A stretch of 13,135 nucleotides of DNA, taken from NCBI GenBank assembly GCA_003476705.1, contig DMVM01000036.1, positions 1-13,135 on the forward strand, given 5' to 3'. This DNA comes from Coprothermobacter sp. (GTDB lineage: Bacteria; Coprothermobacterota; Coprothermobacteria; Coprothermobacterales; Coprothermobacteraceae). The translations under genes and the position numbers were made by a program. Shown here piece after piece: positions 1 through 6,991 of this stretch. Every line of letters starts with the position of its first letter. The first letter of the stretch is position 1. A model generated the notes under the pieces. The model did not search any database, was not told the origin of the DNA, and saw nothing but the letters and a program-made list of their open reading frames with translations.

Positions 1-300
1 AAACAAGGGTATCCATGGAACCAACGCAAAGAAGACTGCCATGAGTGGCATACCAGTTATGATAAAAGGCATGCGTCTTCCAATTTTCGTGCTCACTTTG
101 TCTGAATAAGCAGCAATAATGGGTATGAGCGTAACTGCAAAAATGTTATCGATATTCATAATCCAACCGGTGGCAAAGTTGCTCATACCAAATTGACTTT
201 GCAGTATGACAGGCACATCCGCATTGTACAAAGCCCATACCACCGAAATACCCATAAAACCAAACCCCAGTAGGAAAAGCTTCTTGTAATCGATTTTCAT
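1..300 (-). CDS. MFS transporter, N-terminal part (cut by window edge)
   Basis: The first 100 codons of a major facilitator superfamily transporter; the rest lies beyond base 1. The ATG is at 300-298 and is preceded by a strong AGGAGGT ribosome site about six bases upstream. The product begins MKIDYKKLFLLG, has three hydrophobic stretches, and carries the MFS loop 2-3 motif (SDKVSTKIGRRMPF, about residues 66-79), which helps gate the transport cycle. Aligned without gaps by eye, about 56 of its 100 residues match the transporter at 472-1710, so the two are tandem duplicates. The GRR-MP form of the loop recalls the sugar-transporting GPH/SLC45-like branch, but the substrate cannot be read from the sequence. 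It probably has its own promoter in the 171-base gap upstream. Confidence 0.88.
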   Translation of the reverse strand, partial: MKIDYKKLFLLGFGFMGISVVWALYNADVPVILQSQFGMSNFATGWIMNIDNIFAVTLIPIIAAYSDKVSTKIGRRMPFIITGMPLMAVFFALVPWIPLF

Positions 301-336
301 TCCCTTACCTCCTCTGCCCGTGTTGAACGTGCCTTC

Positions 337-351
337 TTCACCTCACGTGAA
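337..351. promoter_or_regulatory. Inverted repeat, possible operator
   Basis: TTCAC-CTCAC-GTGAA is a 5-bp inverted repeat with a 5-bp spacer. It lies just downstream of the candidate -10 box for the transporter gene at 1-300, where a repressor could block transcription. The same half-site pair occurs without a spacer as GTGAATTCAC at 466-475, at the end of the neighbouring paralogue. Short arms like these can occur by chance, so this is only a candidate. Confidence 0.2.
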
Positions 352-355
352 CAGC

Positions 356-390
356 ACTATACTATATTCACCCATTCTAAACTTGGATAA
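356..390 (-). promoter_or_regulatory. Candidate promoter for the transporter at 1-300
   Basis: On the minus strand there is TTATCC (390-385), 18 bases, then TATAGT (366-361), with a second TATAGT overlapping it at 361-356. The -10 match is fair and the -35 match poor (three of six bases). It lies 60-90 bases before the ATG, in the only non-coding gap upstream of this gene. Confidence 0.35.
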
Positions 391-439
391 CCTTAATAAG
401 TAAAAACCCAGTATCATAGCGAAAAGACCTCACTACGCC

Positions 440-469
440 AAAAAACAGGCGTTCCATCACCAATGGTGA
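440..469 (-). terminator. Weak hairpin after the second transporter gene
   Basis: Just past the stop codon of the gene at 472-1710, the minus strand carries TCACC-ATT-GGTGA (469-457), and after 11 further bases a run of six T (445-440). The stem is only five base pairs and the T-run is not adjacent, so this is not a classical Rho-independent terminator. Read-through into the downstream transporter gene is quite possible. Confidence 0.25.
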
Positions 470-471
470 AT

Positions 472-1710
472 TCACTGGACATCCTGACGGGTCTTTTCGG
501 TCTTGGCAAAAAACATAAAAACCAGAGCAAGAGCAATAAAAACAAGCGTTAGCTCAAAAACAACACTTCGACTTCCCACTAAGTCAGATGCAAATCCTAT
601 CAATGGAGCTGATATGAGGTAAGCAACTTGAGAGGCAAATAAGTAGAAAGCCGTAAAAGTACCATTTTGTGTTGGTTTAGCCATATCCATAACTGCCGGA
701 TAAGAATTAATACCGACCATCGCCATACCAACACCCGCTAGAGCGAAATAGCCTCGTGACATTACCGGACTTCCAGCGGGCATGATACAGAATATTGCAA
801 ATCCAGTAAGCAGAAGACCAAGTATCATGATGCGCTTGTTGCCAAATCTTGCTCCGAGCCAGCCCGCGGGAACAGCAAAAAAAGCGAAAGCTGAAGACAT
901 AATCCCCAGATTAAGTTTTGCCAATGTTTCAGCGACGGCCTCAGGAAATCCTGACTCCATGGCAACGAATACAACGTAGAAAACCTCTATTCCGCTTACT
1001 GCCATAAACCAGAGAAAAACACCGAACAACTCCAGCCAAAGGCCAGCATACTTTGCGTTCATAACCCTTTGAACCTCATGCCACCAATTGCCACTATTGA
1101 TCAAAGGTGACACGCGAGGAACTTCTTTTATGTAAGAACTTACCACTGAGGCACAGAGGAGAGCTACCGCAGATGCTATAGCGAAACCGGCAAATCTGTT
1201 GTAACTGCTGATGTGTCCTATACCAAAATAAACCAAAATAGAACCCAAACCGCCCATAAAGTTTAGGAATCCGTAAGCCACAGAGCGTTCCCTAGGCTCC
1301 GTGACGTCACACATTAGAGCCATAAATGGTCCCTTAGCTGCACCCAGAAAAACATTAGTTAGTATTAGCATGAGTACGAACACTAAAAGTGCACGAGTAC
1401 TGCTGCCCAGTACCATCGGTATCAGCGCACTTAGAGCGAAGAAGAAAGCCATTAATGGCATGGCTCTTAGGAAAAAAGGCAATCGTCTTCCAGTTCTCAT
1501 TCGGACGATATCAGAATATGCCGTAACAATCGGCATAAAAGCCACTGCGAAAAAAGCATCAATGTTTATGACCAACCCTGTAGCAAGGTTGCTCAAGCTA
1601 AATGTCTCTTCCAACATCACTGGAACATCTGCTTCGTACAAACTCAATATGACCGAAATTCCCATGTAACCAAGGCCCATCAAGAAGTATTTCGCGTAGG
1701 TTCCTTTCAT
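472..1710 (-). CDS. MFS transporter, 12-helix type
   Basis: A full-length 412-residue major facilitator superfamily permease, the usual size for the family, made of alternating hydrophobic segments consistent with 12 membrane helices. The loop 2-3 signature is SDIVRMRTGRR at residues 66-76, followed by LPF. A long hydrophilic loop around residues 195-220 separates the two six-helix halves. It acts in the cytoplasmic membrane, probably as a secondary transporter. The substrate is unknown; the GRR-LPF form resembles GPH/SLC45-like sugar carriers, but drug or metabolite export cannot be excluded. Its start lies nine bases after the stop codon of the E1-like gene (1720-2481), with only a weak AGGT ribosome site overlapping that stop, so the two are probably co-transcribed and translationally linked. 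It is a tandem paralogue of the transporter at 1-300. Confidence 0.9.
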   Translation of the reverse strand: MKGTYAKYFLMGLGYMGISVILSLYEADVPVMLEETFSLSNLATGLVINIDAFFAVAFMPIVTAYSDIVRMRTGRRLPFFLRAMPLMAFFFALSALIPMVLGSSTRALLVFVLMLILTNVFLGAAKGPFMALMCDVTEPRERSVAYGFLNFMGGLGSILVYFGIGHISSYNRFAGFAIASAVALLCASVVSSYIKEVPRVSPLINSGNWWHEVQRVMNAKYAGLWLELFGVFLWFMAVSGIEVFYVVFVAMESGFPEAVAETLAKLNLGIMSSAFAFFAVPAGWLGARFGNKRIMILGLLLTGFAIFCIMPAGSPVMSRGYFALAGVGMAMVGINSYPAVMDMAKPTQNGTFTAFYLFASQVAYLISAPLIGFASDLVGSRSVVFELTLVFIALALVFMFFAKTEKTRQDVQ

Positions 1711-1719
1711 GCCGTCTAC

Positions 1720-2481
1720 CTAAAAATCGCCCTCTAACGCTGGGTAACGCTTACCAGAACAGACCTGGCATTGGGGATTTTCGGCGATGTAGAGTTGACT
1801 CCACTGGTTTTCCCAAAGATCGAAAACCATAAGCCTTCTTTCCACCTTATCCAAGGCACCTATGAGTACTTTTATGGTCTCGGTACCCATGAAGGCGGTG
1901 ACCACACCTAAGATTGGGTTTATTAGCCCTCCTGTGGCGGCTGTAGGTGCGTTAGAAACATCGGGGCTGTCTCCCACCACGTCACGCAAACAGATCTTTT
2001 CATCAGGAAGGAACATTTTAGACATGCCATAGGCGCCAGCAACACTACCAAATGCAAAAGGAATGCCATTCTTCTTGGCCACGTCGTTCATTATAAAGCG
2101 TGCTTGATAATTGTCCGTTCCATCCATAATCACGTCAAAACCCGTAAGAAGCTTTTCAGCATTTTGGCTGGTGAGTTTATCCTCCAGCGGTTCCAAGGTT
2201 ACCTCACCGTTAATTCGTCTCAAGTGTACATAAGCACATTGGACTTTGGATTTTCCCACATCACCTTCGTCGTACAAAACCTGCCTTTGAAGATTTGATA
2301 GCTCAACAACGTCAAAATCAATCATTCTGAGACGACCCACACCTGCTCTGACCAAGTACTGAGCAATAAAACTTCCCAAACCACCCACGCCAACTAAAAC
2401 AACACTACTTTTTTTAAGCAGTTTCTGTCCTTCCACCCCCAGTGGGGGAAACTTTTCCTGAACCACATAGCGTTCGCTCAC
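1720..2481 (-). CDS. ThiF/MoeB/HesA-family E1-like adenylyltransferase
   Basis: A 253-residue E1-like protein, the usual size of MoeB/ThiF. Family members use ATP to adenylate the C-terminal glycine of a small ubiquitin-like sulfur carrier (MoaD, ThiS) or another carboxylate. Visible features: nucleotide loop GVGGLG (31-36), IDFD (54-57), NLQRQ (63-67) and MDGTDNYQARF (119-129). The C-terminal zinc pair CQVC (238-241) is present. Two departures stand out: the other zinc pair, normally C-x2-C, reads C164-L-R-D167, and the conserved cysteine in the usual PTCAEAG motif is alanine (PTAATGG, A181). The start is GTG, chosen for the AGGAGG site eight bases upstream. No MoaD- or ThiS-like partner is in the window, so the substrate is unknown. 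HesA- or TcdA-like roles are alternatives. It leads a likely two-gene operon with the MFS transporter. Confidence 0.85.
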   Translation of the reverse strand: MSERYVVQEKFPPLGVEGQKLLKKSSVVLVGVGGLGSFIAQYLVRAGVGRLRMIDFDVVELSNLQRQVLYDEGDVGKSKVQCAYVHLRRINGEVTLEPLEDKLTSQNAEKLLTGFDVIMDGTDNYQARFIMNDVAKKNGIPFAFGSVAGAYGMSKMFLPDEKICLRDVVGDSPDVSNAPTAATGGLINPILGVVTAFMGTETIKVLIGALDKVERRLMVFDLWENQWSQLYIAENPQCQVCSGKRYPALEGDF

Positions 2482-2537
2482 AATTAGTCCTCCTTAGGAG
2501 AGAAGTTCATGCTCATACTATTTCATTTTAATGGATT

Positions 2538-2549
2538 TATAATATTTCC
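2538..2549 (+). promoter_or_regulatory. Promoter -10 box placed for a leaderless fab operon mRNA
   Basis: A perfect TATAAT at 2538-2543 is followed by six bases and then the ATG of the first fabD-like gene at 2550. Transcription normally starts about seven bases after the -10 box, which would put the first base of the mRNA on or next to the A of the ATG. No ribosome-binding sequence is present before the ATG. I see no good -35 box at 16-18 bases. The divergent E1-like gene shares this AT-rich core on the other strand (TATTAT or TATAAA), but it has a normal leader and ribosome site. Confidence 0.6.
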
Positions 2550-3392
2550 ATGGCAACAAAGATTGCACATGCGTACCCGGGGCAAGGTGCACAGTTCCCA
2601 GAAATGGGAAAGTACCTTTCAAGGAAGGCATTGCAAATTGCTAATGAAAGCTTCCAAAAGCTAATAAGTGCTTTGGAAGAACGAGATAAAGAAACGGTCA
2701 CAGAAACAGCATTCGTACAGCCTTCTGTTTACCTAGTAGAAGCGTCCCTCATGGAAAAGCTGCCATCTCCATTCCTAGTCTTAGGGCACAGTTCAGGAGA
2801 ATATGCGGCCTTGGTGGAGGCTAGAGTTTGGGATGTTCGAACTGGATTTGAAATCATAAGGGCTCGTGGCCATTTCAGCGCTTCCTTCGCGCCCAAGGGT
2901 TTCATGGTGCAAATCCCCTCAAGTAGCAGGCAACAGGTGCTTAGAGAATTCAAGTCTGTATACTTGGCTGCCATTAACAGTGAAGACCGAGTAGTTGTAG
3001 CAGGTGTAGAAGCTGATTGGAAAAAAGTGAGGAAGTTCTTAGAAGAAAACCACGTGCAATATACATTGCTACACGTGTCAGCACCTTTTCACACGCCCTA
3101 CATGGAAAAAGCCGCACAAAGGCTGCGTTCCTTCTTGGAAATTAATCCGGGCAAAATGCCCCTGATTCCTGTTTACTTAAATGCCCTAAGGCGCACCGTA
3201 CAAAGTTATGATGATGTAATCGAAGGTTTAACCTTAGGTTTGACAAGACCCATCAACTGGTTGGAAACCCAAGAGTATCTAAGGAAAAGTGAAATGAGCA
3301 CATTGGTGGAAGTGTACCCACGCCCTTATTTGAGCAAGTTTACCTCCTATCCGACTTATAACGTGTTGGAGTTTTACCATTTGACTTTGTAA
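2550..3392 (+). CDS. fabD: Malonyl-CoA:ACP transacylase-like protein, first copy
   Basis: A 280-residue FabD-like acyltransferase. FabD moves malonyl from CoA to the carrier protein through an acyl-serine, supplying the extender unit for chain elongation in the cytoplasm. Motifs: PGQGAQ (10-15, oxyanion glutamine), VQPS (56-59), GHSSGE (79-84, nucleophile S81), R106 for the malonyl carboxylate, and FHTP (180-183, catalytic H181). The S-to-R distance of 25 equals that in E. coli FabD. The nucleophile elbow has Ser where FabD almost always has Leu (GHSLGE), which may change pocket shape. The protein is shorter than E. coli FabD (about 309 residues). It opens the fab operon, has no ribosome site and appears leaderless. 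A second copy follows 45 bases downstream, so one of the two may have a different acyl preference. Confidence 0.88.
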   Translation: MATKIAHAYPGQGAQFPEMGKYLSRKALQIANESFQKLISALEERDKETVTETAFVQPSVYLVEASLMEKLPSPFLVLGHSSGEYAALVEARVWDVRTGFEIIRARGHFSASFAPKGFMVQIPSSSRQQVLREFKSVYLAAINSEDRVVVAGVEADWKKVRKFLEENHVQYTLLHVSAPFHTPYMEKAAQRLRSFLEINPGKMPLIPVYLNALRRTVQSYDDVIEGLTLGLTRPINWLETQEYLRKSEMSTLVEVYPRPYLSKFTSYPTYNVLEFYHLTL

Positions 3393-3437
3393 CATTTCGC
3401 CCCCCAGGTGCATCTAATAGTATTGAGGTGATAAAAC

Positions 3438-4277
3438 GTGCGAAAAATGGCTCATCTTTTTCCAGGACAAGGCATACAGAAAGTTGGTATGGGAAAGTAC
3501 TTCAGTAGAACAGTAGAAAACTTACTAATGGCTGAAGATCCCAAGCTACTGGAAGTTGCCTGGGTAGGCCCTCAAGAGGAACTTAATAAGACCATTAATG
3601 CTCAACCAGCTATAACATTAATGCAAGTGTCGCTGGCAGAAGACTTGGACAAACCAGATTTGGCTGTGGGGCACAGTTTGGGTGAATACGCAGCACTCTG
3701 GGAAGCCGGAGTTTGGGATCTGCAATCCTTGTACAAGGTTGTAAAAGCGCGTGGATACTACATGCAAGAACTCTGCCCAGATGGATGGCTAATTGCACTC
3801 AGGGACAGAGAATCTGCAGATTTTGTAGTAAACGCATTCAAAGGAAGGGTTTTCTACTCGAACATTAACAGTCAAAGGCAGGTACTTGTGGGAGGTATCA
3901 TTGAAGATTTGCCGGCAGTAGAAGCCACATTGAAGGAAGAGCGTATTGCCTATAAGAGGATACAAGGAAACAAGCCTTTCCACACACCTTACTTAGAAAA
4001 GGCTTCAAAAGCTTTCTACGAATTCCTTCTCACCGTTGAAGGCAAGGATCCCGCATTTGATGTGTATTTGAACATTGCAGACGATGTAGTAACAGATTAT
4101 GGGGAAATTGTTAAGCTCTTGGCTGAGTCTTTAGCAAAGCCAGTAGATTGGACAAGAACTGTTGCCTTCTTAGAAAGCAAGAACTTTGACATGCTTGTGG
4201 AAATCAACTTGGATCCATTGCTGGCCAAACTCACCGGTCAAAAGGTGGTATTGGTTCATGAACTGGCAACTCTGTGA
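3438..4277 (+). CDS. fabD: Malonyl-CoA:ACP transacylase, second copy
   Basis: A 279-residue FabD, closer to the consensus than the first copy. Motifs: PGQGIQ (9-14), AQPA (55-58), GHSLGE (78-83, nucleophile S80), R105, and FHTP (181-184, catalytic H182). All catalytic residues are present, so this is the more likely housekeeping malonyl transacylase. The start is GTG, seven bases after a GAGGTG ribosome site; the in-frame ATG at 3447 would be too far from that site. It shares unusual blocks with the first copy (MGKY-SR after the PGQG loop; FHTPY-EKA), which suggests an old duplication within this lineage rather than separate acquisition. Its last 20 bases overlap the start of the fabG-like gene. 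Confidence 0.92.
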   Translation: MRKMAHLFPGQGIQKVGMGKYFSRTVENLLMAEDPKLLEVAWVGPQEELNKTINAQPAITLMQVSLAEDLDKPDLAVGHSLGEYAALWEAGVWDLQSLYKVVKARGYYMQELCPDGWLIALRDRESADFVVNAFKGRVFYSNINSQRQVLVGGIIEDLPAVEATLKEERIAYKRIQGNKPFHTPYLEKASKAFYEFLLTVEGKDPAFDVYLNIADDVVTDYGEIVKLLAESLAKPVDWTRTVAFLESKNFDMLVEINLDPLLAKLTGQKVVLVHELATL

Positions 4278-4932
4278 AAAAACGTTCGCCATTGTAGGAA
4301 GTGGCGATATCGGAAAAGCCACAGCTCGAGCTCTAGAACAGGAAGGCGCCAAAGCCATTCTGCTTAGTAGAAAAAGCGAACATTGTTTGGATGTCACTGA
4401 CGAAGAATCTTTTAAGCAGTATGGGTCGTGGTCCAAGATATTAGATGGATTGGTTTATACTGCAGGCATAACGGTGGACAAACCAGTAGGACTTCTCACA
4501 TTGGCTGACTGGCAACGAGTCATAGAAACAAACCTGACCGGTGCATTCCTGACAGCCAAACATTTTTACATGGCTTTAAAGCCCAACAGCAGTGTGGTAT
4601 TCTTAAGTTCCATAGTAGCTCAGTGGGGAAATATTGGACAAGCAGCCTACAGCTCTTCTAAGGCAGGTTTGGAAGCTTTGATGAAGACGCTGGCAAAAGA
4701 ATGGGCAAGAAAGGGTATCAGAGTCAACGCCATAGCGCCAGGTTTAGTTAACACCAAAATGACAACAGAGTTGCCTCAAATGGTCGTCGATGGTTTTACT
4801 CAGCACACACTGCTAAAGCGATTGGCTGAACCTGAAGAGGTGGCAAATGTCATCTGTTTCTTGCTCTCACCTCTGTCTTCCTTCATGACTGGGCAAGTCA
4901 TTTACGTAGACGGAGGCTTTTTTACTGCATGA
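4258..4932 (+). CDS. fabG: Compact FabG-like 3-oxoacyl-ACP reductase (SDR)
   Basis: A short-chain dehydrogenase of 224 residues, about 20 shorter than typical FabG (roughly 245). In this operon it should reduce 3-oxoacyl-ACP with NADPH. The catalytic set is complete: N92 (NLTG), S118, Y131 and K135 (YSSSK), and the APG motif at 160-162. Two cofactor motifs are altered: TGxxxGIG is replaced by GSGDIG (14-19), and NNAG reads YTAG (67-70). The stretch between strand 2 (AILLSR) and the LDVTD motif (44-48) is almost absent, giving a compact Rossmann fold as in some short SDRs. Start: ATG at 4258, ten bases after an AGGTGG site, overlapping the upstream fabD copy by 20 bases. An earlier in-frame ATG at 4186 would only add residues read from the wrong frame of fabD. 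Substrate is inferred from context. Confidence 0.85.
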   Translation: MNWQLCEKTFAIVGSGDIGKATARALEQEGAKAILLSRKSEHCLDVTDEESFKQYGSWSKILDGLVYTAGITVDKPVGLLTLADWQRVIETNLTGAFLTAKHFYMALKPNSSVVFLSSIVAQWGNIGQAAYSSSKAGLEALMKTLAKEWARKGIRVNAIAPGLVNTKMTTELPQMVVDGFTQHTLLKRLAEPEEVANVICFLLSPLSSFMTGQVIYVDGGFFTA

Positions 4933-4996
4933 TTTAAGTGCGTTAATACTAACCAGATAAAAACTAAAAAGAAAAAACAAGGAGGTTTGAAAGAAC

Positions 4997-5212
4997 ATGA
5001 TGGACATGGTAAAAAGCTTATTGGAAGAAAATGGTTATCCCACAGAAGGCTTAACTGAGGAGACCAATTTTGAAAGCTTGGGTGTGGATTCCTTGGGTTT
5101 GGTAGATCTTACCCTTTCTTTGGAACAGAAAGGCTATACAATTCCCGAAGAAAAGCTATCCGAAATCAAGACCGTGGGCGATCTGCTCCGGGTGCTAGGT
5201 GGTAATGCATGA
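4997..5212 (+). CDS. acpP: Acyl carrier protein
   Basis: A 71-residue acidic carrier protein that holds the growing acyl chain on a phosphopantetheine arm. The attachment site is the classic LGVDSLGLVDL block (28-38), with S32 as the modified serine. It is slightly shorter than E. coli ACP (77 residues) but covers all four helices. A strong GGAGGT lies ten bases before the first of two adjacent ATG codons; the second ATG (5000) is also possible. The 64-base AT-rich gap upstream, the longest within the fab operon, and the strong ribosome site fit the need for more ACP than enzymes. The stop overlaps the fabF start (ATGA). The AcpS transferase that would activate it is not in the window. Confidence 0.95.
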   Translation: MMDMVKSLLEENGYPTEGLTEETNFESLGVDSLGLVDLTLSLEQKGYTIPEEKLSEIKTVGDLLRVLGGNA

Positions 5213-6429
5213 AACGAATCGTAATCACCGGAGTAGGTGTAGTAACACCCTTCGGCGTAGGCCTGCAAACGTTTAAGGAAGGTATATTTGCAGGACGAAA
5301 CGGCATAAAACCTATAACCAGATACAGTGATCTGCCAGTGAAATATGCAGGGGAAGTGGGTTTTGATCCCCTGCAGTACTTTGATAAGAAAGATGCCAAA
5401 AGATTGGACCGCTTCACGCAGTTTGCCCTAGTGGCAGCTCGAGAGGCAATAGAAGCTGCTCAGTTAAAGGATATTGATCCATACACGGTGGGAGTAGTAT
5501 TCGCATCCGGCATGGGCGGTCTGGAGTACTTGGAGAACCAAATAGTGAACCTGTACACAAAGGGACAAAGAACAGTTTCGCCTTTCACTGTTCCAGCTTC
5601 CATCATTAACATAGCGGCTGCAAACATTGCCATAGAACACGGTTTTCATGGTCCCGCATTCGCACCCACTACGGCATGCGCAGCTTCCCTAGACGCCATC
5701 GGACAAGGATACACCTTACTGCAACAAGAAGAAGACCTTAACGTGGTACTAGTTGGAGGCTCTGAAGCCAGTATTACTCCCTTAGGTATCACTAGTTTCC
5801 ACAATATGAAAGCACTATCACCGTTGAATGAACCCACTGCATCACGACCATTTGATAAAAGGCATTCTGGATTTGTTATGGGAGAAGGCGCTGGTGCTTT
5901 GGTTTTGGAAAGCTTGGAACATGCATTAAAACGTGGTGCTAAACCATTAGCCGAAGTAGTGGCTTATGCTGCCACCTGCGATGCTCATCATGTGACGGCT
6001 CCAGACCCTTCTGCTGAGCCTCAAGCAAAAGCCATAGAAAAAGCATTAAAGAGAGCAGGCATAACACCAGCACAAATTGACTACGTATGTGCTCATGGAA
6101 CGTCCACTCCACTAAACGACGTTATTGAAACAAAAGCAATAAAGCAAGCTTTAGGAGACCATGCTTACGAAATACCTGTGAGTTCCGTAAAATCCATGAT
6201 AGGACATTTGCTGGGCGCATCAGGCGCTGTGGAAACCGTAGCAACTGTTTTGGCTTTGCAAGAACAAATGGTGCCACCCACGATAAACTTCCAGGAACCT
6301 GCCGAAGAGTGTGACCTTTACTATGTGCCAAACAAAGCCGAGAAAAGAACTATCAACTATGCTCTAAAGGAGTCATTGGGTTTCGGAGGTCATAACTCCG
6401 TATTGGTGCTGAGGCGCTATGAAGGTTGA
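5209..6429 (+). CDS. fabF: 3-oxoacyl-ACP synthase II (KAS II)
   Basis: A full-length 406-residue condensing enzyme that joins malonyl-ACP to the acyl chain with loss of CO2. The Cys-His-His triad is clear: C157 in TTACAAS, H296 in CAHGTST and H333 in KSMIGHLLGA, with K328 five residues before it as in E. coli FabF. The C-terminal gate loop GFGGHN (391-396) is present. The start ATG overlaps the acpP stop by four bases, so translation is coupled. Its last 11 bases overlap the sigma factor gene. FabF rather than FabB is chosen from the thiolase-fold length and the motif set. With no FabH in the window, this enzyme could also start chains by decarboxylating malonyl-ACP, but fabH may lie elsewhere. 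Confidence 0.96.
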   Translation: MKRIVITGVGVVTPFGVGLQTFKEGIFAGRNGIKPITRYSDLPVKYAGEVGFDPLQYFDKKDAKRLDRFTQFALVAAREAIEAAQLKDIDPYTVGVVFASGMGGLEYLENQIVNLYTKGQRTVSPFTVPASIINIAAANIAIEHGFHGPAFAPTTACAASLDAIGQGYTLLQQEEDLNVVLVGGSEASITPLGITSFHNMKALSPLNEPTASRPFDKRHSGFVMGEGAGALVLESLEHALKRGAKPLAEVVAYAATCDAHHVTAPDPSAEPQAKAIEKALKRAGITPAQIDYVCAHGTSTPLNDVIETKAIKQALGDHAYEIPVSSVKSMIGHLLGASGAVETVATVLALQEQMVPPTINFQEPAEECDLYYVPNKAEKRTINYALKESLGFGGHNSVLVLRRYEG

Positions 6430-6991
6430 ACATGTGCTCATTGAAAAAGTAAAACGTGGTGATCCAAAAGCTTTTCAGGAACTCTTTAGTCGTTTTGAGC
6501 GTGATATTTACACGTTAGCATACAGACTGCTGGGAAACCGAGAGGACGCTGAGGATGTAACCCAAGAAGTAGCGTGGATATTGTGGTCCAAGATAAAATC
6601 CTTCAGAAACGAATCCAGCTTGAGCACGTGGCTTTACCGCGTAACAGCAAATACTGCTCTTCAACTTCTTAGAAAAAAGCGAAAAATCATTTATGTTGAG
6701 CCCAGTGCTCATACAGCAGAGGATATGCATCTTATGCTAGAAATGGCTGTAATGGACTTACAAGAAAATCAACGCACACTCATAGTTCTGCGTGACATTT
6801 ATAACTTCCCCATGAAAGAGATCGCAAGAATGTTGGACATATCAGAGGAAAACGTGCGGGTGCAACTCCATAGGGCTCGGAAAGCCTTAAGAAAGAGATT
6901 AGAAGGAGGTGAGAACGGTGGAATGCAAAGAAGTAGTGGAACTAATACCAGCCTACGTAAAGGGCGAGCTGACGAGAAATCAAATGAATGA
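6419..6991 (+). CDS. ECF-family RNA polymerase sigma factor
   Basis: A 190-residue sigma-70 family protein of the extracytoplasmic function group: a region 2 domain (about 15-85, with the DAEDVTQEV core-binding block at 43-51 and WLYRVTANTAL at 71-81) and a region 4 helix-turn-helix (about 110-160, EIARMLDISEENVRVQLHRARK), with no region 3. It directs RNA polymerase to a set of stress or envelope promoters. The start ATG lies inside the end of fabF (11-base overlap), with GAGG four bases upstream. Region 4 ends near residue 161; the last 29 residues (GENGGMQRSSG onward) have no domain, and most of them are encoded in DNA that also codes for the anti-sigma factor in another frame. Finding such a gene between fabF and fabZ is unusual and suggests control of membrane lipid synthesis. 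Confidence 0.95.
   Translation: MKVEHVLIEKVKRGDPKAFQELFSRFERDIYTLAYRLLGNREDAEDVTQEVAWILWSKIKSFRNESSLSTWLYRVTANTALQLLRKKRKIIYVEPSAHTAEDMHLMLEMAVMDLQENQRTLIVLRDIYNFPMKEIARMLDISEENVRVQLHRARKALRKRLEGGENGGMQRSSGTNTSLRKGRADEKSNE

Noticed and set aside
1301..1669. Plus-strand open frame of 122 codons inside the MFS gene
   Set aside because: It is the antisense shadow of a clear transporter gene, with no ribosome site or recognisable domain.
4186..4257. Longer start for the fabG-like gene at ATG 4186
   Set aside because: The extra 24 residues are Trp-rich and come from the wrong frame of the fabD copy. The ATG at 4258 has a ribosome site and directly precedes the SDR fold.
4921..4949. Possible internal promoter TTTACT-N17-TAATAC before acpP
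   Set aside because: The matches are only four and three of six bases, in an AT-rich gap. The strong ribosome site explains high ACP output just as well.
6909..6917. Anti-sigma start at GTG 6909
   Set aside because: This codon overlaps the AAGGAGGT site itself. The GTG at 6918 has ideal spacing.
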